Below, piece after piece: positions 17,902-27,073 of a stretch of 44,266 bases of DNA. The notes below the pieces were generated by a model. The model was given only the letters and a program-made list of their open reading frames with translations. It did no database searches and was not told the DNA's origin. How positions within the stretch are numbered: the first letter of the stretch is position 1; every line of letters starts with the position of its first letter. Position numbers and translations under genes: made by a program. Where the stretch lies: contig NZ_BILX01000055.1 in NCBI RefSeq assembly GCF_004000785.1, positions 1 to 44,266 on the forward strand, given 5' to 3'. The DNA comes from Paenibacillus ehimensis NBRC 15659. GTDB taxonomy: Bacteria; Bacillota; Bacilli; Paenibacillales; NBRC-103111.

Positions 17902-18891
17902 CTCCTCTTCCTTTTCCGACTCGGCAATCCATTTGCTGAACAGCGCATGCACGAACTGATCGGAGTCGAATGCCTGCAGATCGTCCATTTTCTCGCCGAG
18001 ACCGACGAATTTGACCGGCAGCTTCAGCTCCTGACGGATGGCGACGACAATGCCGCCTTTTGCCGTTCCGTCCAGCTTGGTCAGCACCAAGCCGCTCAGT
18101 CCCGATTTCTCGTCGAACAGCTTTGCCTGCTGCAAAGCGTTCTGCCCGGTCGTCGCATCGAGCACCAGCAGCACTTCGTGCGGCGCATCAGGCACCTCGC
18201 GGCGGATGACGCGGTAAATCTTATTCAGCTCTTCCATCAGGTTGACTTTGTTCTGCAGCCGGCCCGCCGTATCGCAGAGCAGCACATCCACTCCCCGCGA
18301 TTTGGCTGCATGCAGCGCGTCGTACATGACGGCCGCCGGGTCCGAGCCCGCCTGCTGCTTGATGACGTCGACGCCTACGCGGCGTCCCCATTCTTCCAGC
18401 TGCTCGATCGCTCCAGCGCGGAACGTGTCTCCGGCGGCAAGCAGCACTTTTTTGCCCTGGGATTTCAGCATGTGAGCCATTTTGCCGATCGTCGTCGTTT
18501 TGCCGACGCCGTTGACGCCGACGAACAAAATGACCGTAAGACCGGATTCGGCCATCCGCAGCCCGCCTTGCTCCTCTCCTTTAAGCAGCGCGATCAGCAT
18601 CTCGGACAAAATCGGCTGCAGCTCGCTCGGGTTCTCGATTTTGCGCTTGCGGACTTCGGCCCGCAGATCCTCGATCAGCTTCAGCACCGTGTTCACGCCC
18701 ACGTCGGCGCCGATCAGGATTTCCTCCAGCTCCTCGTAAAAATCCTCGTCGATTTTTTTACGGCGGGAGAACAGATCCTCCACCCGCTCGACAAACACGT
18801 CTCTCGTTTTGGCCAAGCCTTCCTTGAACTTATTCGTCACCGTTTCGGCTTTGGTCGAAATCGCTTCTTTCAATCGTTTAAAAAAGCTCAC
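17887..18891 (-). CDS. ftsY: Signal recognition particle receptor FtsY
   Basis: FtsY is the membrane-associated GTPase that receives Ffh-ribosome complexes. The 334-residue protein has a short basic N-terminus (MSFFKRLKEAISTKAETV), an NG domain with VGVNGVGKTTTIGKMAH (about residue 135), DTAGRLQNKVNLMEEL and TKLDGTAKGGIV, and closes with VKFVGLGEKMDDLQ. The long acidic A domain of E. coli FtsY is absent, normal for Firmicutes. The GTG start follows AGGTG. It follows smc by 32 bases. Confidence 0.98.
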   Translation of the reverse strand: MSFFKRLKEAISTKAETVTNKFKEGLAKTRDVFVERVEDLFSRRKKIDEDFYEELEEILIGADVGVNTVLKLIEDLRAEVRKRKIENPSELQPILSEMLIALLKGEEQGGLRMAESGLTVILFVGVNGVGKTTTIGKMAHMLKSQGKKVLLAAGDTFRAGAIEQLEEWGRRVGVDVIKQQAGSDPAAVMYDALHAAKSRGVDVLLCDTAGRLQNKVNLMEELNKIYRVIRREVPDAPHEVLLVLDATTGQNALQQAKLFDEKSGLSGLVLTKLDGTAKGGIVVAIRQELKLPVKFVGLGEKMDDLQAFDSDQFVHALFSKWIAESEKEEEKAGQ

Positions 18892-18923
18892 GGGGCACCT
18901 ACCTCGATTTCAATATATCGGCA

Positions 18924-21900
18924 TCAGCCGGCTTCCATTATGGCCTCGTCTTCTTCCAGACGGACGGATACGAGCTTCGATACGCCGCCTTCTTCCATGG
19001 TCACACCGTACAGCACGTCGGCTTCCTCCATCGTGCCCTTGCGGTGCGTCACGACGATAAATTGCGTCTGCATCGAAAATTCGCGCAAATATTCGGCAAA
19101 GCGCGTCACGTTCGCCTCATCCAACGCCGCTTCGACCTCGTCGAGCACGCAGAACGGCACAGGCTTGACCCGGATGATCGAGAACAGCAGCGCAATGGCG
19201 GTCAGCGCCCGTTCGCCGCCGGAGAGCAGCTGCAAATTTTGCAGCTTTTTGCCCGGAGGCTGCGCTACGATCTCGATCCCGGTATCGAGCAGGTTGTCCG
19301 GCTCGGACAAAATCAGGTCGGCCCGGCCGCCGCCGAACAGCTTCCCGAAGACGACGACAAAATGCGAACGTATTGCCTCGAACGTGGAGCGGAATCTTCT
19401 CCCCATCTCCTCGTCCATCTCGCGGATCACGAGATACAGCGCCGTTTTGGCCTCCACCAGGTCGTTCTTCTGCTCCGCCAAAAACAGGTAGCGCTCGTGA
19501 ACGCGCTGGTACTCTTCAATCGCCCCGAGGTTGACTTCACCAAGGATGGCAATTTCGCGCTTCAGCTCGCGAACTTTATTTTGGGTGCCCAGAACATCCT
19601 CCGGTACGGGATAGCGCTCTTTCGCCAGCTCATAGCTCAGCTCGTAATCTTCGGAGAGCTTTTTGAGCAGGTTTTCCAGCTCCACGTCCAAGCGGTTCAC
19701 GCGAACCTCCGTTTGATGGAGCTGTTCTTCGATCTGCCTCAATTGGGCGCGCTGCTCTTTGGTTTTGCTTTCCTCGGCTTCAAGCTTGGCCACCCATTGC
19801 GCCCGCTCCGCGCGCTTCATGTCCAGCTGCTCCGCACATTGCTGCTTCTTCAGCTTCAAATCGTTAAGCTGCTCGATCTGCTGCACGGATTCCTGCTCAT
19901 GATTCGCCATGTCGGAGTCGAGCTGCCGCTCCAGCTCGCAGTTCGTTTCCAGCTCGTTCCTGATCGTCTCCAGCTCATTGCGGGAACGGCGCTCCTGCTC
20001 GTGCAGCGACTGCTTCTCCTGCGTCTGCGCCGCGACCTTTACCTTCAGGTCCGTGAGCTGCGTTTGCAGCTCCTCTTTCTCCGACTCGCTTGCCTTGCGG
20101 CGGATTTCGGCGTCGCGGATGGCCTGCTGCAGCTCGGCCTCCTGCCGCTGCAACCGCTCTTGCGCCTCGAGAGCTTCCGTCCTCCGGCGCTCAAGATCGC
20201 TGCGCTCGGACGCCAGCGTTTCGCCGTCGGCGCCGTACAGCGCAAGCTGCTGGGCCACCTGCTTCGCTTCATGCTCCAACGGCTCAAGCGAAGCGCGAAT
20301 CTGCTGCTCCTCGATCCGCCGGTTTTCGCCTTCCGCCCGCAGCTCGTCCAGCTTTCGCGTCGTTTCGCCGATTTCGCGGCGCAGCTCCTCCGCCTTGGCC
20401 CGGAAGCTCTTCAGCTGGGTTTCGGACAGCGAAATATCCTTGTCCATGTCTTCAATCTGCCGTTGGCGGCTCAGAAGACTGGTCGTTTTCTTCTGCTGGC
20501 TGCCCCCGCTCATCGAGCCGCCCGGGTTCACGACATCGCCTTCCAGCGTGACGACGCGGTACCGGTACTGCACCCGGGCCGCGATCCGGTTGGCAACCTC
20601 CAGCGTACTTGCAATAATGACATTGCCGAGCAAGCTGCCGGCAATTTGCCGGTACGTATCTTCAAACTGCACCAAATCGACGGCGATGCCGACAAAGCCT
20701 TCCATCCCTTCGATTTGGCGCTGTTCGCTTTCCGGAATGAATCGGCTGCGAATAACGTCCAGCGGCAGGAACGTCGCCCGGCCGAGCTGGCGGCGTTTCA
20801 GAAAAGCGATCGCGTCCCTGCCGTTCGCCTCGTTGTCCACAACGATATGCTGAAGCGCGCCGCCCAGCGCCGTCTCCATGGCAACCTCCACATGGGCGGG
20901 CACTTTGACGAGCTCGGCCACCGCGCCGCGAATGCCGCGCAGATCGCCCCGGTCCTTCGCCTTCAGCACTTCCTTGACGCCGTGCATGAAGCCGTCATAG
21001 TCGTTCGCCATCTCGCGCATCGTATCGCGGCGCGACACCATCGAATCGATCTTCTGCTCCCACTTGCGGACCGCGGCCTGCGCTTCTTCCGAAAGCGTCT
21101 GCTTCGACTTGAGTCCTTGGCTGAGCTCCAGATACCGGTTCCGAACATCCGCGAGCGCCGCTACGGCTTCTTCGAGCTTCTTCTCCAGAGCGGCCTTGCG
21201 CTCCGCAATGCTCTCCTGCTGCTCCTGCCATTTGCGGTGCTCGTCGTCAAGCCGGTCCAGCCGACGGCTGAGCGCTTCGAGCTGCTGCTCGGCATACCTC
21301 GCTTCGTTGCGGGCATTGGCCGATTCGTTCAGCACTTCGAGCAGCTCGCCCTTCAGCCGCTCTTCTTCCGCGCTGCTGATGCCTCCCGTGACGCCGAGCA
21401 GGCGGTCTTCCTCGGCTTTCAGCTTGGCCTGCGTCTCCGCAAGCTCCGCTCCGATGGCGGCGATTTTTTCGCGAAGCTGGGCAATTTCAGCCTCTTTATC
21501 CGTCACCCGCTGCTCCTGCTGGGCGACGGCAAGCCGCAACTGGTTTTTATTGGAAGCGTAATTTTTTTTCCGCTCCTTCAGCACTTCGCCCTGGCCTTCG
21601 CATTTCTCAAAATCCTCGCTCAGTTGAAGCAGGTGCTGCTGCAGTCCTTCAATCTCTTCCTCCAAGCGCCGCGTTTCCCAGCGTTCCTTCTCCAGCTCGG
21701 CGTCCTGCTTGCTGATCACGCCGGACAATTCGCGCTGCGATTCGCGAAGCTTCTCAAGCTGAGCGTTGGTATCCGTCCAGCTTGCGTAAATTTGCTCGAT
21801 CTGATGGACATACATCGCGATTTCGCTGGATTTGAGCTCTTCTTTCAGCTCCTTGAAGCGCACCGCTTTCTCCGATTGCACGCGCAGCGGCTCCAGCTGG

Positions 21901-22499
21901 TCTTCCAGCTCCGACACCAGATCGTGAATGCGCAGCAAATTTTGCTCCGTTTCCTGCAGCTTCTTTTCCGTTTCGCGCTTGCGCGATTTATATTTGACGA
22001 TCCCCGAAGCTTCTTCAAAAATGCCCCGGCGGTCTTCCGACTTCGTGCTCAAAATTTCTTCGATGCGCCCCTGCCCGATAATCGAGTAAGCTTCCTTCCC
22101 GATTCCCGTGTCCATAAAGAGCTCGGTAATATCCTTGAGCCGGCAGGGCTGCTTGTTGATCATATATTCGCTTTCCCCGCTGCGATGCACGCGCCGGGTG
22201 ACGGTCACTTCGCTGTAATCCAGCGGCAGCGACTGGCTCGTATTATCGAGCGTCAGCGAAACTTCGCCGTAATTGACGGCCTTGCGGGCATCGCTTCCGG
22301 CGAAAATGATATCTTCCATCTTGCCTCCGCGCAGCGACTTGGCGCTTTGTTCGCCAAGCACCCAGCGGATGCCGTCGGAGATGTTGCTTTTTCCGCTGCC
22401 GTTCGGCCCAACCACTGCCGTAATTCCTTGTACGAATTCCAGCTCGGTCCGATCCGCAAACGATTTGAAGCCCGAGAGCTCGATACGTTTCAAAAACAA
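18924..22499 (-). CDS. smc: Chromosome segregation protein SMC
   Basis: The 1191-residue ATPase forms the condensin-like SMC-ScpAB complex that loops and segregates the chromosome. The N-terminal head has Walker A VVGPNGSGKSNISDGIRW (about residues 31-48) and a Q-loop. Long coiled coils flank a hinge at about residues 510-680 (AVAELVKVPAHVEVAMETALGGAL to YRVVTLEGDVVNPGGSMSGG). The C-terminal head has the signature LLSGGERALTAIALLF and Walker B FCVLDEVEAALDEANV. The start is TTG at 22499, 8 bases after GAGGTG. Confidence 0.98.
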   Translation of the reverse strand: MFLKRIELSGFKSFADRTELEFVQGITAVVGPNGSGKSNISDGIRWVLGEQSAKSLRGGKMEDIIFAGSDARKAVNYGEVSLTLDNTSQSLPLDYSEVTVTRRVHRSGESEYMINKQPCRLKDITELFMDTGIGKEAYSIIGQGRIEEILSTKSEDRRGIFEEASGIVKYKSRKRETEKKLQETEQNLLRIHDLVSELEDQLEPLRVQSEKAVRFKELKEELKSSEIAMYVHQIEQIYASWTDTNAQLEKLRESQRELSGVISKQDAELEKERWETRRLEEEIEGLQQHLLQLSEDFEKCEGQGEVLKERKKNYASNKNQLRLAVAQQEQRVTDKEAEIAQLREKIAAIGAELAETQAKLKAEEDRLLGVTGGISSAEEERLKGELLEVLNESANARNEARYAEQQLEALSRRLDRLDDEHRKWQEQQESIAERKAALEKKLEEAVAALADVRNRYLELSQGLKSKQTLSEEAQAAVRKWEQKIDSMVSRRDTMREMANDYDGFMHGVKEVLKAKDRGDLRGIRGAVAELVKVPAHVEVAMETALGGALQHIVVDNEANGRDAIAFLKRRQLGRATFLPLDVIRSRFIPESEQRQIEGMEGFVGIAVDLVQFEDTYRQIAGSLLGNVIIASTLEVANRIAARVQYRYRVVTLEGDVVNPGGSMSGGSQQKKTTSLLSRQRQIEDMDKDISLSETQLKSFRAKAEELRREIGETTRKLDELRAEGENRRIEEQQIRASLEPLEHEAKQVAQQLALYGADGETLASERSDLERRRTEALEAQERLQRQEAELQQAIRDAEIRRKASESEKEELQTQLTDLKVKVAAQTQEKQSLHEQERRSRNELETIRNELETNCELERQLDSDMANHEQESVQQIEQLNDLKLKKQQCAEQLDMKRAERAQWVAKLEAEESKTKEQRAQLRQIEEQLHQTEVRVNRLDVELENLLKKLSEDYELSYELAKERYPVPEDVLGTQNKVRELKREIAILGEVNLGAIEEYQRVHERYLFLAEQKNDLVEAKTALYLVIREMDEEMGRRFRSTFEAIRSHFVVVFGKLFGGGRADLILSEPDNLLDTGIEIVAQPPGKKLQNLQLLSGGERALTAIALLFSIIRVKPVPFCVLDEVEAALDEANVTRFAEYLREFSMQTQFIVVTHRKGTMEEADVLYGVTMEEGGVSKLVSVRLEEDEAIMEAG

Positions 22500-22520
22500 C
22501 TTGGCTCACCTCTTACGGCT

Positions 22521-22529
22521 ATTGTACCA
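22521..22529 (-). promoter_or_regulatory. Extended -10 promoter candidate for smc
   Basis: TGGTACAAT on the minus strand fits the extended -10 pattern (TG, one base, then a TATAAT-like hexamer). It lies between the rnc terminator and the smc start, about 22 bases from the start codon. No good -35 is visible, as expected for this promoter class. Confidence 0.5.
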
Positions 22530-22625
22530 TATTCCGGACCTGTAGTAGATACCGGACGCTTTGGCATTCCGGCGGTCTAAGCGCAGGCTGCGGTGTGACT
22601 TGTTTCCTCATTCCCGTTCACCTGC

Positions 22626-22659
22626 AAAAAAAAGAGCGACGGCCCGCTGTACGGCCGTC
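22626..22659 (-). terminator. Terminator after rnc
   Basis: GACGGCC and GGCCGTC pair around an 8-base loop. On the minus strand the stem is followed by GCTC and eight T residues, 19 bases after the rnc stop. Confidence 0.85.
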
Positions 22660-22677
22660 ACCTTCTGCGAACTTGCT

Positions 22678-23382
22678 TTATGGCTGATCCACCTTGACCT
22701 CGAGCTTTGCGAGCGCTTCGGCGGCCGCATGCTGCTCCGCTTCCTTCTTGGAGCGGCCGAGTCCCCGACCGAGCATTTCCTCGTGAAGATATACTTCCGC
22801 CGCGAACTCCCGCTCGTGCGCAGGACCGCGTTCGTCTACGATTTTGTATTCCAAGGGGCCCATATTATGCTGCTGGGTATGCTCTTGCAGAATCGTTTTG
22901 TAATCCGCCGTTAACAGACGTCCCTGCTGAGGCAGGCCCGGAAACATATGGCGGCTGAGAAAAGCGCGCACCGGCTCCAAACCTTGGTCCAAGTAAAGCG
23001 CACCGATGAACGATTCGAACACATCTGCGAGCAGTGCCGGACGGGTTCGACCGCCGGTCAGCTCCTCTCCTTTGCCGAGCAGCACATAAGATCCGAAGTC
23101 GAGCTGCTCGGCGAAGCCGACGAGCGAGGGCTCACAGACGATGGAAGCCCGCAATTTGGTCAATTCGCCTTCCGTGCGGTCCGGATACTTGTCGAACAAA
23201 TATTCCGATACGGTCAGTTCCAGGACAGCGTCGCCGAGAAATTCCAGCCGCTCGTTATCCTTGTGCTGGCCGATGCGGTGTTCATTCACGTAGGAAGAAT
23301 GTGTAAATGCCTGCCGTAGAAGGTCGGGACGCCGGAACGAAATGCCCAGGTCCGCTTGCAGCTGTTTTAAGTTGCGATGCAT
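22678..23382 (-). CDS. rnc: Ribonuclease III
   Basis: RNase III cleaves double-stranded RNA in rRNA and scRNA maturation. The 234-residue protein has the catalytic domain signature [21 protein letters not shown] (about residues 43-63), the second metal-site segment [17 protein letters not shown], and a C-terminal double-stranded RNA-binding domain ([14 protein letters not shown] to [19 protein letters not shown]). The ATG follows AAGGTGATTAGAG. A long stem-loop lies 29 bases upstream of its start. Confidence 0.98.
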   Translation of the reverse strand: MHRNLKQLQADLGISFRRPDLLRQAFTHSSYVNEHRIGQHKDNERLEFLGDAVLELTVSEYLFDKYPDRTEGELTKLRASIVCEPSLVGFAEQLDFGSYVLLGKGEELTGGRTRPALLADVFESFIGALYLDQGLEPVRAFLSRHMFPGLPQQGRLLTADYKTILQEHTQQHNMGPLEYKIVDERGPAHEREFAAEVYLHEEMLGRGLGRSKKEAEQHAAAEALAKLEVKVDQP

Positions 23383-23410
23383 CTCTAATCACCTTCGTGT
23401 AAGCAATTTG

Positions 23411-23449
23411 TTTCGTGGAGGTTGAAACGTACGAACCAACCCCACGAAA
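23411..23449 (-). promoter_or_regulatory. Long stem-loop in the rnc leader
   Basis: TTTCGTGGGGTTG and CAACCTCCACGAAA pair over 13 bp with one bulge, around a loop that contains GTACGT. No T-run follows, so it is not a terminator. Sitting just ahead of rnc, it could be a processing site or a target of RNase III itself. Confidence 0.6.
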
Positions 23450-23489
23450 CAATGTTATAGTTTAGCCCGCCCCGTGAAAGTCTATGCCC

Positions 23490-24728
23490 TTAAGCCTCGT
23501 ACTTTTGCAGAATGACCGTTGCGTTGTGGCCGCCGAAGCCGAACGAGTTCGACATTACGGTGCGGAGATCGAACGGACGCGGCGTATTCGGCACGTAATC
23601 CAGATCGCATTCGGGATCCTGATTGTCGAGATTGATCGTCGGCGGGATCACGCCATGCTTCAAAGCCAGCGCGCAGATGAGCGCTTCCACGCCCCCTGCG
23701 GCGCCAAGCAAGTGACCGGTCATCGACTTGGTCGAGCTGACGGCCAGCTTGTAAGCGTGCTCGCCGAACGCCTGCTTGATCGCGGTCGTCTCCGATTTGT
23801 CGCCGATCGGCGTCGAAGTGCCATGCGCGTTAATATAATCGATCGCTTCAAACGGAATGCCGGCGTCTTTCACGGCTTTGACCATGCAGCGGGCAGCGCC
23901 GTCCGGATCCGGATCGGTCATATGATGCGCGTCTCCGCTCATGCCGTAGCCGATCACTTCGCCGTAAATGCGGGCTCCACGCTTCTGCGCATGCTCCAGC
24001 GACTCCAGAATGAGAATGCCTGCGCCTTCGCCCATAACAAACCCGTCGCGATCCGTATCGAACGGACGGCTCGCTTTTTCCGGTTCATCGTTGCGGGTCG
24101 ACATGGCGCGCAGCGCGCAAAAGCCTGCAACGCCCGTCGGACTGATCGTCGCTTCCGCGCCGCCGCAGATCATGACGTCCGCATCGCCGCGAAGGATCGT
24201 CTTGAAGGCGTCTCCAATGGAATGCGTACCTGTCGCACAAGCGGTAACGGCCGTGCTGTTCGGTCCTTTGGCTCCCGTAATCATCGAGATTTGCCCTGAC
24301 GCCATATTGGCGATCATCATCGGAATAAAGAACGGGCTGACCCGCTTCGGTCCCTTTTCAAGCAAAATTTTATGCTGCTCTTCCCAAGTCGACAAACCGC
24401 CGATCCCCGAGCCGACATAAACGCCGACCCGCTCCGGATCGGTATCTTCTTTGACATTCAGCCCTGCATCCTTCAAGGCCGTCAAGGTAGCGGCTACGGC
24501 AAATTGCACGAAGCGGTCCATGCGGCGGGCTTCTTTTTTGTCCATATAATCTTCGGGATTAAAATCTTTGATTTCGGCGGCGATTCGTGTCGGGTATTCG
24601 CTGACGTCAAACGATTCAATCGCACTAACGCCGGATTTTCCGGACATCAGGTTTCCCCAAAAGGTTTCAAGATCACGTCCAAGCGCGGACATTACACCGA
24701 GACCCGTAATAACAACTCTTTGTTTCAT
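23490..24728 (-). CDS. fabF: 3-oxoacyl-ACP synthase II
   Basis: FabF elongates acyl-ACP by condensation with malonyl-ACP. The 412-residue thiolase-fold enzyme starts [19 protein letters not shown] and has the active Cys in [15 protein letters not shown], the two catalytic His in [11 protein letters not shown] and [17 protein letters not shown], and the [15 protein letters not shown] end. The ATG at 24728 is 10 bases after GAGGTG; an upstream GTG overlaps that site. In B. subtilis fabF sits elsewhere with fabHA; here it lies between acpP and rnc. Confidence 0.97.
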   Translation of the reverse strand: MKQRVVITGLGVMSALGRDLETFWGNLMSGKSGVSAIESFDVSEYPTRIAAEIKDFNPEDYMDKKEARRMDRFVQFAVAATLTALKDAGLNVKEDTDPERVGVYVGSGIGGLSTWEEQHKILLEKGPKRVSPFFIPMMIANMASGQISMITGAKGPNSTAVTACATGTHSIGDAFKTILRGDADVMICGGAEATISPTGVAGFCALRAMSTRNDEPEKASRPFDTDRDGFVMGEGAGILILESLEHAQKRGARIYGEVIGYGMSGDAHHMTDPDPDGAARCMVKAVKDAGIPFEAIDYINAHGTSTPIGDKSETTAIKQAFGEHAYKLAVSSTKSMTGHLLGAAGGVEALICALALKHGVIPPTINLDNQDPECDLDYVPNTPRPFDLRTVMSNSFGFGGHNATVILQKYEA

Positions 24729-24823
24729 GCTGCAATTCACCTCTATCGTAAATAACCTGCGTTATGTATTTCGTTCGTAAGGGGTTAAGCTCGCTGGTGC
24801 GTGCAGTTAGGCACGGAATGGAG

Positions 24824-24858
24824 ATAAGTCCCGTTTATCCAAGAAAAACGGGACTTAT
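24824..24858 (-). other. Strong hairpin between acpP and fabF
   Basis: ATAAGTCCCGTTT and AAACGGGACTTAT are perfect 13-base arms with a 9-base loop, starting 6 bases after the acpP stop. No T-run follows on the minus strand, so it is more likely a 3'-stabilising or processing structure for the acpP message than a full terminator. Confidence 0.6.
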
Positions 24859-24863
24859 GCGTT

Positions 24864-25097
24864 TTACGTATGAGATTTTATGTACTCTACTACTTGACCT
24901 ACAGTAGTGATCTTCTCTGCATCTTCATCAGAGATTTCCATATCAAACTCATCTTCCAATTCCATAACCAATTCCACGACATCGAGAGAATCGGCACCTA
25001 AATCATCTTTAAAAGAAGCCTCAAGGGTCACTTCCGCTTCGTCAACGCCGAGACGGTCCACGACGATGCGTTTTACGCGATCCAAAACGTCGGACAT
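24864..25097 (-). CDS. acpP: Acyl carrier protein
   Basis: A 77-residue acidic protein that carries growing acyl chains on a phosphopantetheine arm. The attachment Ser lies in [20 protein letters not shown], and the C-terminal helix is [15 protein letters not shown]. The ATG at 25097 follows GGAGGTG; the three extra upstream residues of the open frame overlap that site. It has its own promoter and flanking hairpins. Confidence 0.98.
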   Translation of the reverse strand: MSDVLDRVKRIVVDRLGVDEAEVTLEASFKDDLGADSLDVVELVMELEDEFDMEISDEDAEKITTVGQVVEYIKSHT

Positions 25098-25118
25098 CCG
25101 GTTCACCTCCTCTTTGGT

Positions 25119-25124
25119 ATTATA
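25119..25124 (-). promoter_or_regulatory. -10 element of an acpP promoter
   Basis: A perfect TATAAT lies 21 bases upstream of the acpP ATG, leaving a very short leader with GAGGAGGTG right after the start point. The -35 region (around GGCATT) is weak. It follows the terminator-like stem-loop after fabG, so acpP can be transcribed independently. Confidence 0.55.
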
Positions 25125-25183
25125 CTTAACTTATGGACAAAATGCCATAGTAAGCCTCGCTTGGTGCGAAAAAAAACAATTTT

Positions 25184-25259
25184 CGCCAAAAAATTCTATT
25201 TTGCGGCAACTCTGGCAGTGCGATACAACTGCCTGCACCTCCGCCCATTGTTGCCGCAA
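25184..25259 (-). terminator. Two-tier stem-loop and T-run after fabG
   Basis: Outer arms TTGCGGCAAC and GTTGCCGCAA (10 bp, perfect) enclose a second stem, GGCAGT with ACTGCC. On the minus strand they are followed by AATAGAATTTTTTGG. It begins 6 bases after the fabG stop. Confidence 0.65.
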
Positions 25260-25265
25260 GCCGCG

Positions 25266-26006
25266 CTACATATACATGCCGCCGTCGACATGAAGCGTCT
25301 GTCCCGTCATATAGGACGAATCGTCGGACGCCAGGAACACCACCGCTTTGGCAATGTCCTCCGGCCGACCCAGACGTGCGAGCGGAATTTGCGTCATGAG
25401 CTGCGAACGCTGATCTTCCGAGAGCTTGTCGGTCATATCGGTCTCGATAAAGCCGGGCGCCACGCAGTTGACGGTGATGCCGCGCGAAGCAAGCTCCTTC
25501 GCCGCCGTTTTGGTCATCCCGATGACGCCTGCTTTGGCAGCCGCATAATTCATCTGCCCCGCGTTCCCCGTCGTCCCGACGACGGACGAGATGTTGACGA
25601 TCCGGCCGAAACGCTGCTTCATCATCGGGCGGGTAGCGGCTTTGACGCAGTTGAATACGCCTTTCAGGTTCGTCTCGATCACCTGATCGAACTCCTCTTC
25701 CTTCATGCGCATAATGAGGTTATCCCGCGTAATTCCCGCGTTGTTGACCAAAATATCGATCCGGCCAAACGCCTCCAGGACGAGCTTGAACATGTCTTCG
25801 ACTTCCTGCACGGAACCGACGTTGGCCTTCGCCTTAAACGACTTGCGTCCCAGCGCTTCGATCGCCTGCACAACCTCTGCCGCCGCCGCTTCGCTGCCCG
25901 CGTAGTTGACGACCACATCGGCCCCCGCTTCCGCGAGCCCGATGGCGATGGCCCGGCCGATGCCGCGAGAGGCGCCGGTAACCAGCGCTACCTTTCCCGT
26001 TAGCAT
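25266..26006 (-). CDS. fabG: 3-oxoacyl-ACP reductase
   Basis: FabG reduces 3-oxoacyl-ACP with NADPH. The 246-residue short-chain dehydrogenase has the cofactor motif [18 protein letters not shown], the NNAG strand ([12 protein letters not shown]), the catalytic Ser in [11 protein letters not shown], the YAAAK pair ([16 protein letters not shown]) and a normal VDGGMYM end. The ATG follows GGGAGGGATTAGCGT. It is 27 bases after fabD. Confidence 0.98.
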   Translation of the reverse strand: MLTGKVALVTGASRGIGRAIAIGLAEAGADVVVNYAGSEAAAAEVVQAIEALGRKSFKAKANVGSVQEVEDMFKLVLEAFGRIDILVNNAGITRDNLIMRMKEEEFDQVIETNLKGVFNCVKAATRPMMKQRFGRIVNISSVVGTTGNAGQMNYAAAKAGVIGMTKTAAKELASRGITVNCVAPGFIETDMTDKLSEDQRSQLMTQIPLARLGRPEDIAKAVVFLASDDSSYMTGQTLHVDGGMYM

Positions 26007-26033
26007 ACGCTAATCCCTCCCAAGAATAATCGT

Positions 26034-26975
26034 TTATACCGTCGTTTCCAGCTGAAATTTCTCGATGGCTTCCAGACTGTTGATGGAATACACTTTCGCA
26101 CTGCGGTCGATTTTCTTGATCAGACCCGCTAGAACGGTACCGCTGCCGATTTCGACAAACGTATCCACACCCTGCCCAAGCAGCCATGCGACGCTGTCTT
26201 CCCACAGCACGGAAGAATGTACTTGATCGACCAACAGCTGCTTAATTTCCCCCGGCTCCTGTGCCGGCAGCGCCGTTACGTTCGCAACGACCGGAACGAC
26301 CGCCGCTTTCATCGCAACGGATTCAAGCACGCCGCCGAGACGCTCGGAAGCGGGCTTCATCAACGAGGAATGGAACGGCCCGCTAACCTCAAGCGGAATC
26401 ACGCGCTTCGCGCCGGCTTCTTTGCCGCGCTCGGCGATAGCCTGCACCCCTTCCTTGCTGCCGGAAACAACGATTTGTCCCGGACAGTTCAGGTTCGCAA
26501 GCTCAACGACCGTTCCCTGCCCGCTGACGTCCAAGCACAGCTGCCGCAGCGCTTCACGCTCCGCGCCGAGCACGGCTGCCATAGCGCCTTGTCCGCTCGG
26601 CACCGCCTGCTCCATAAACTCGCCGCGCGCACGTACCGTACGGACCGCGTCTTCAAAGCTCAACACGCCTGCAGCCACAAGCGCACTGTACTCGCCAAGG
26701 CTGTGCCCGGCCGTATAATCCGGCTGAAGGCCGTGACGCGCGCGGAACAGCTCAAGGTAGGCTATACTGGTTGTAAGCAGCGCAGGCTGCGTATTAACGG
26801 TAAGCTTCAGCTCTCCCTCCGGACCATCGAAGATGATGCGGCTGAGAGGGAAGCCGAGCGCCTTGTCGGCCGATTCAAAAATCCCCCGCGCGGAGGCATC
26901 CGCTTCATAAACGTCTTTCCCCATGCCTACCGCCTGCGCCCCTTGACCCGGGAATACGAATGCGATTTTGCCCAT
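26034..26975 (-). CDS. fabD: Malonyl-CoA:ACP transacylase
   Basis: FabD loads malonyl groups onto acyl carrier protein. The 313-residue protein has FPGQGAQAVGMGKD at the N-terminus, the nucleophile elbow AGHSLGEYSALVAAG (about residue 92), the oxyanion GQ motif NCPGQIVVSGS and the catalytic His in VSGPFHSSLMKPA. The ATG follows AAAGGAGAATCGG. It lies between fabH and fabG. Confidence 0.97.
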   Translation of the reverse strand: MGKIAFVFPGQGAQAVGMGKDVYEADASARGIFESADKALGFPLSRIIFDGPEGELKLTVNTQPALLTTSIAYLELFRARHGLQPDYTAGHSLGEYSALVAAGVLSFEDAVRTVRARGEFMEQAVPSGQGAMAAVLGAEREALRQLCLDVSGQGTVVELANLNCPGQIVVSGSKEGVQAIAERGKEAGAKRVIPLEVSGPFHSSLMKPASERLGGVLESVAMKAAVVPVVANVTALPAQEPGEIKQLLVDQVHSSVLWEDSVAWLLGQGVDTFVEIGSGTVLAGLIKKIDRSAKVYSINSLEAIEKFQLETTV

Positions 26976-27073
26976 ATCCGATTCTCCTTTATTACCGACT
27001 GCAAGCCGTTCGGACGAACCGAAACGGCCGGTCCTTCACAAAGCTCTATAGATTGAATTCCTTCATCAGATGT

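Noticed and set aside
17785..19491. A 568-codon plus-strand frame opposite ftsY and the end of smc
   Set aside because: Antisense to two well-supported essential genes and without motifs.
19044..22580. A 1178-codon plus-strand frame opposite smc
   Set aside because: It is the antisense shadow of smc, Leu/Arg-rich with no domain pattern; the minus strand has full SMC motifs.
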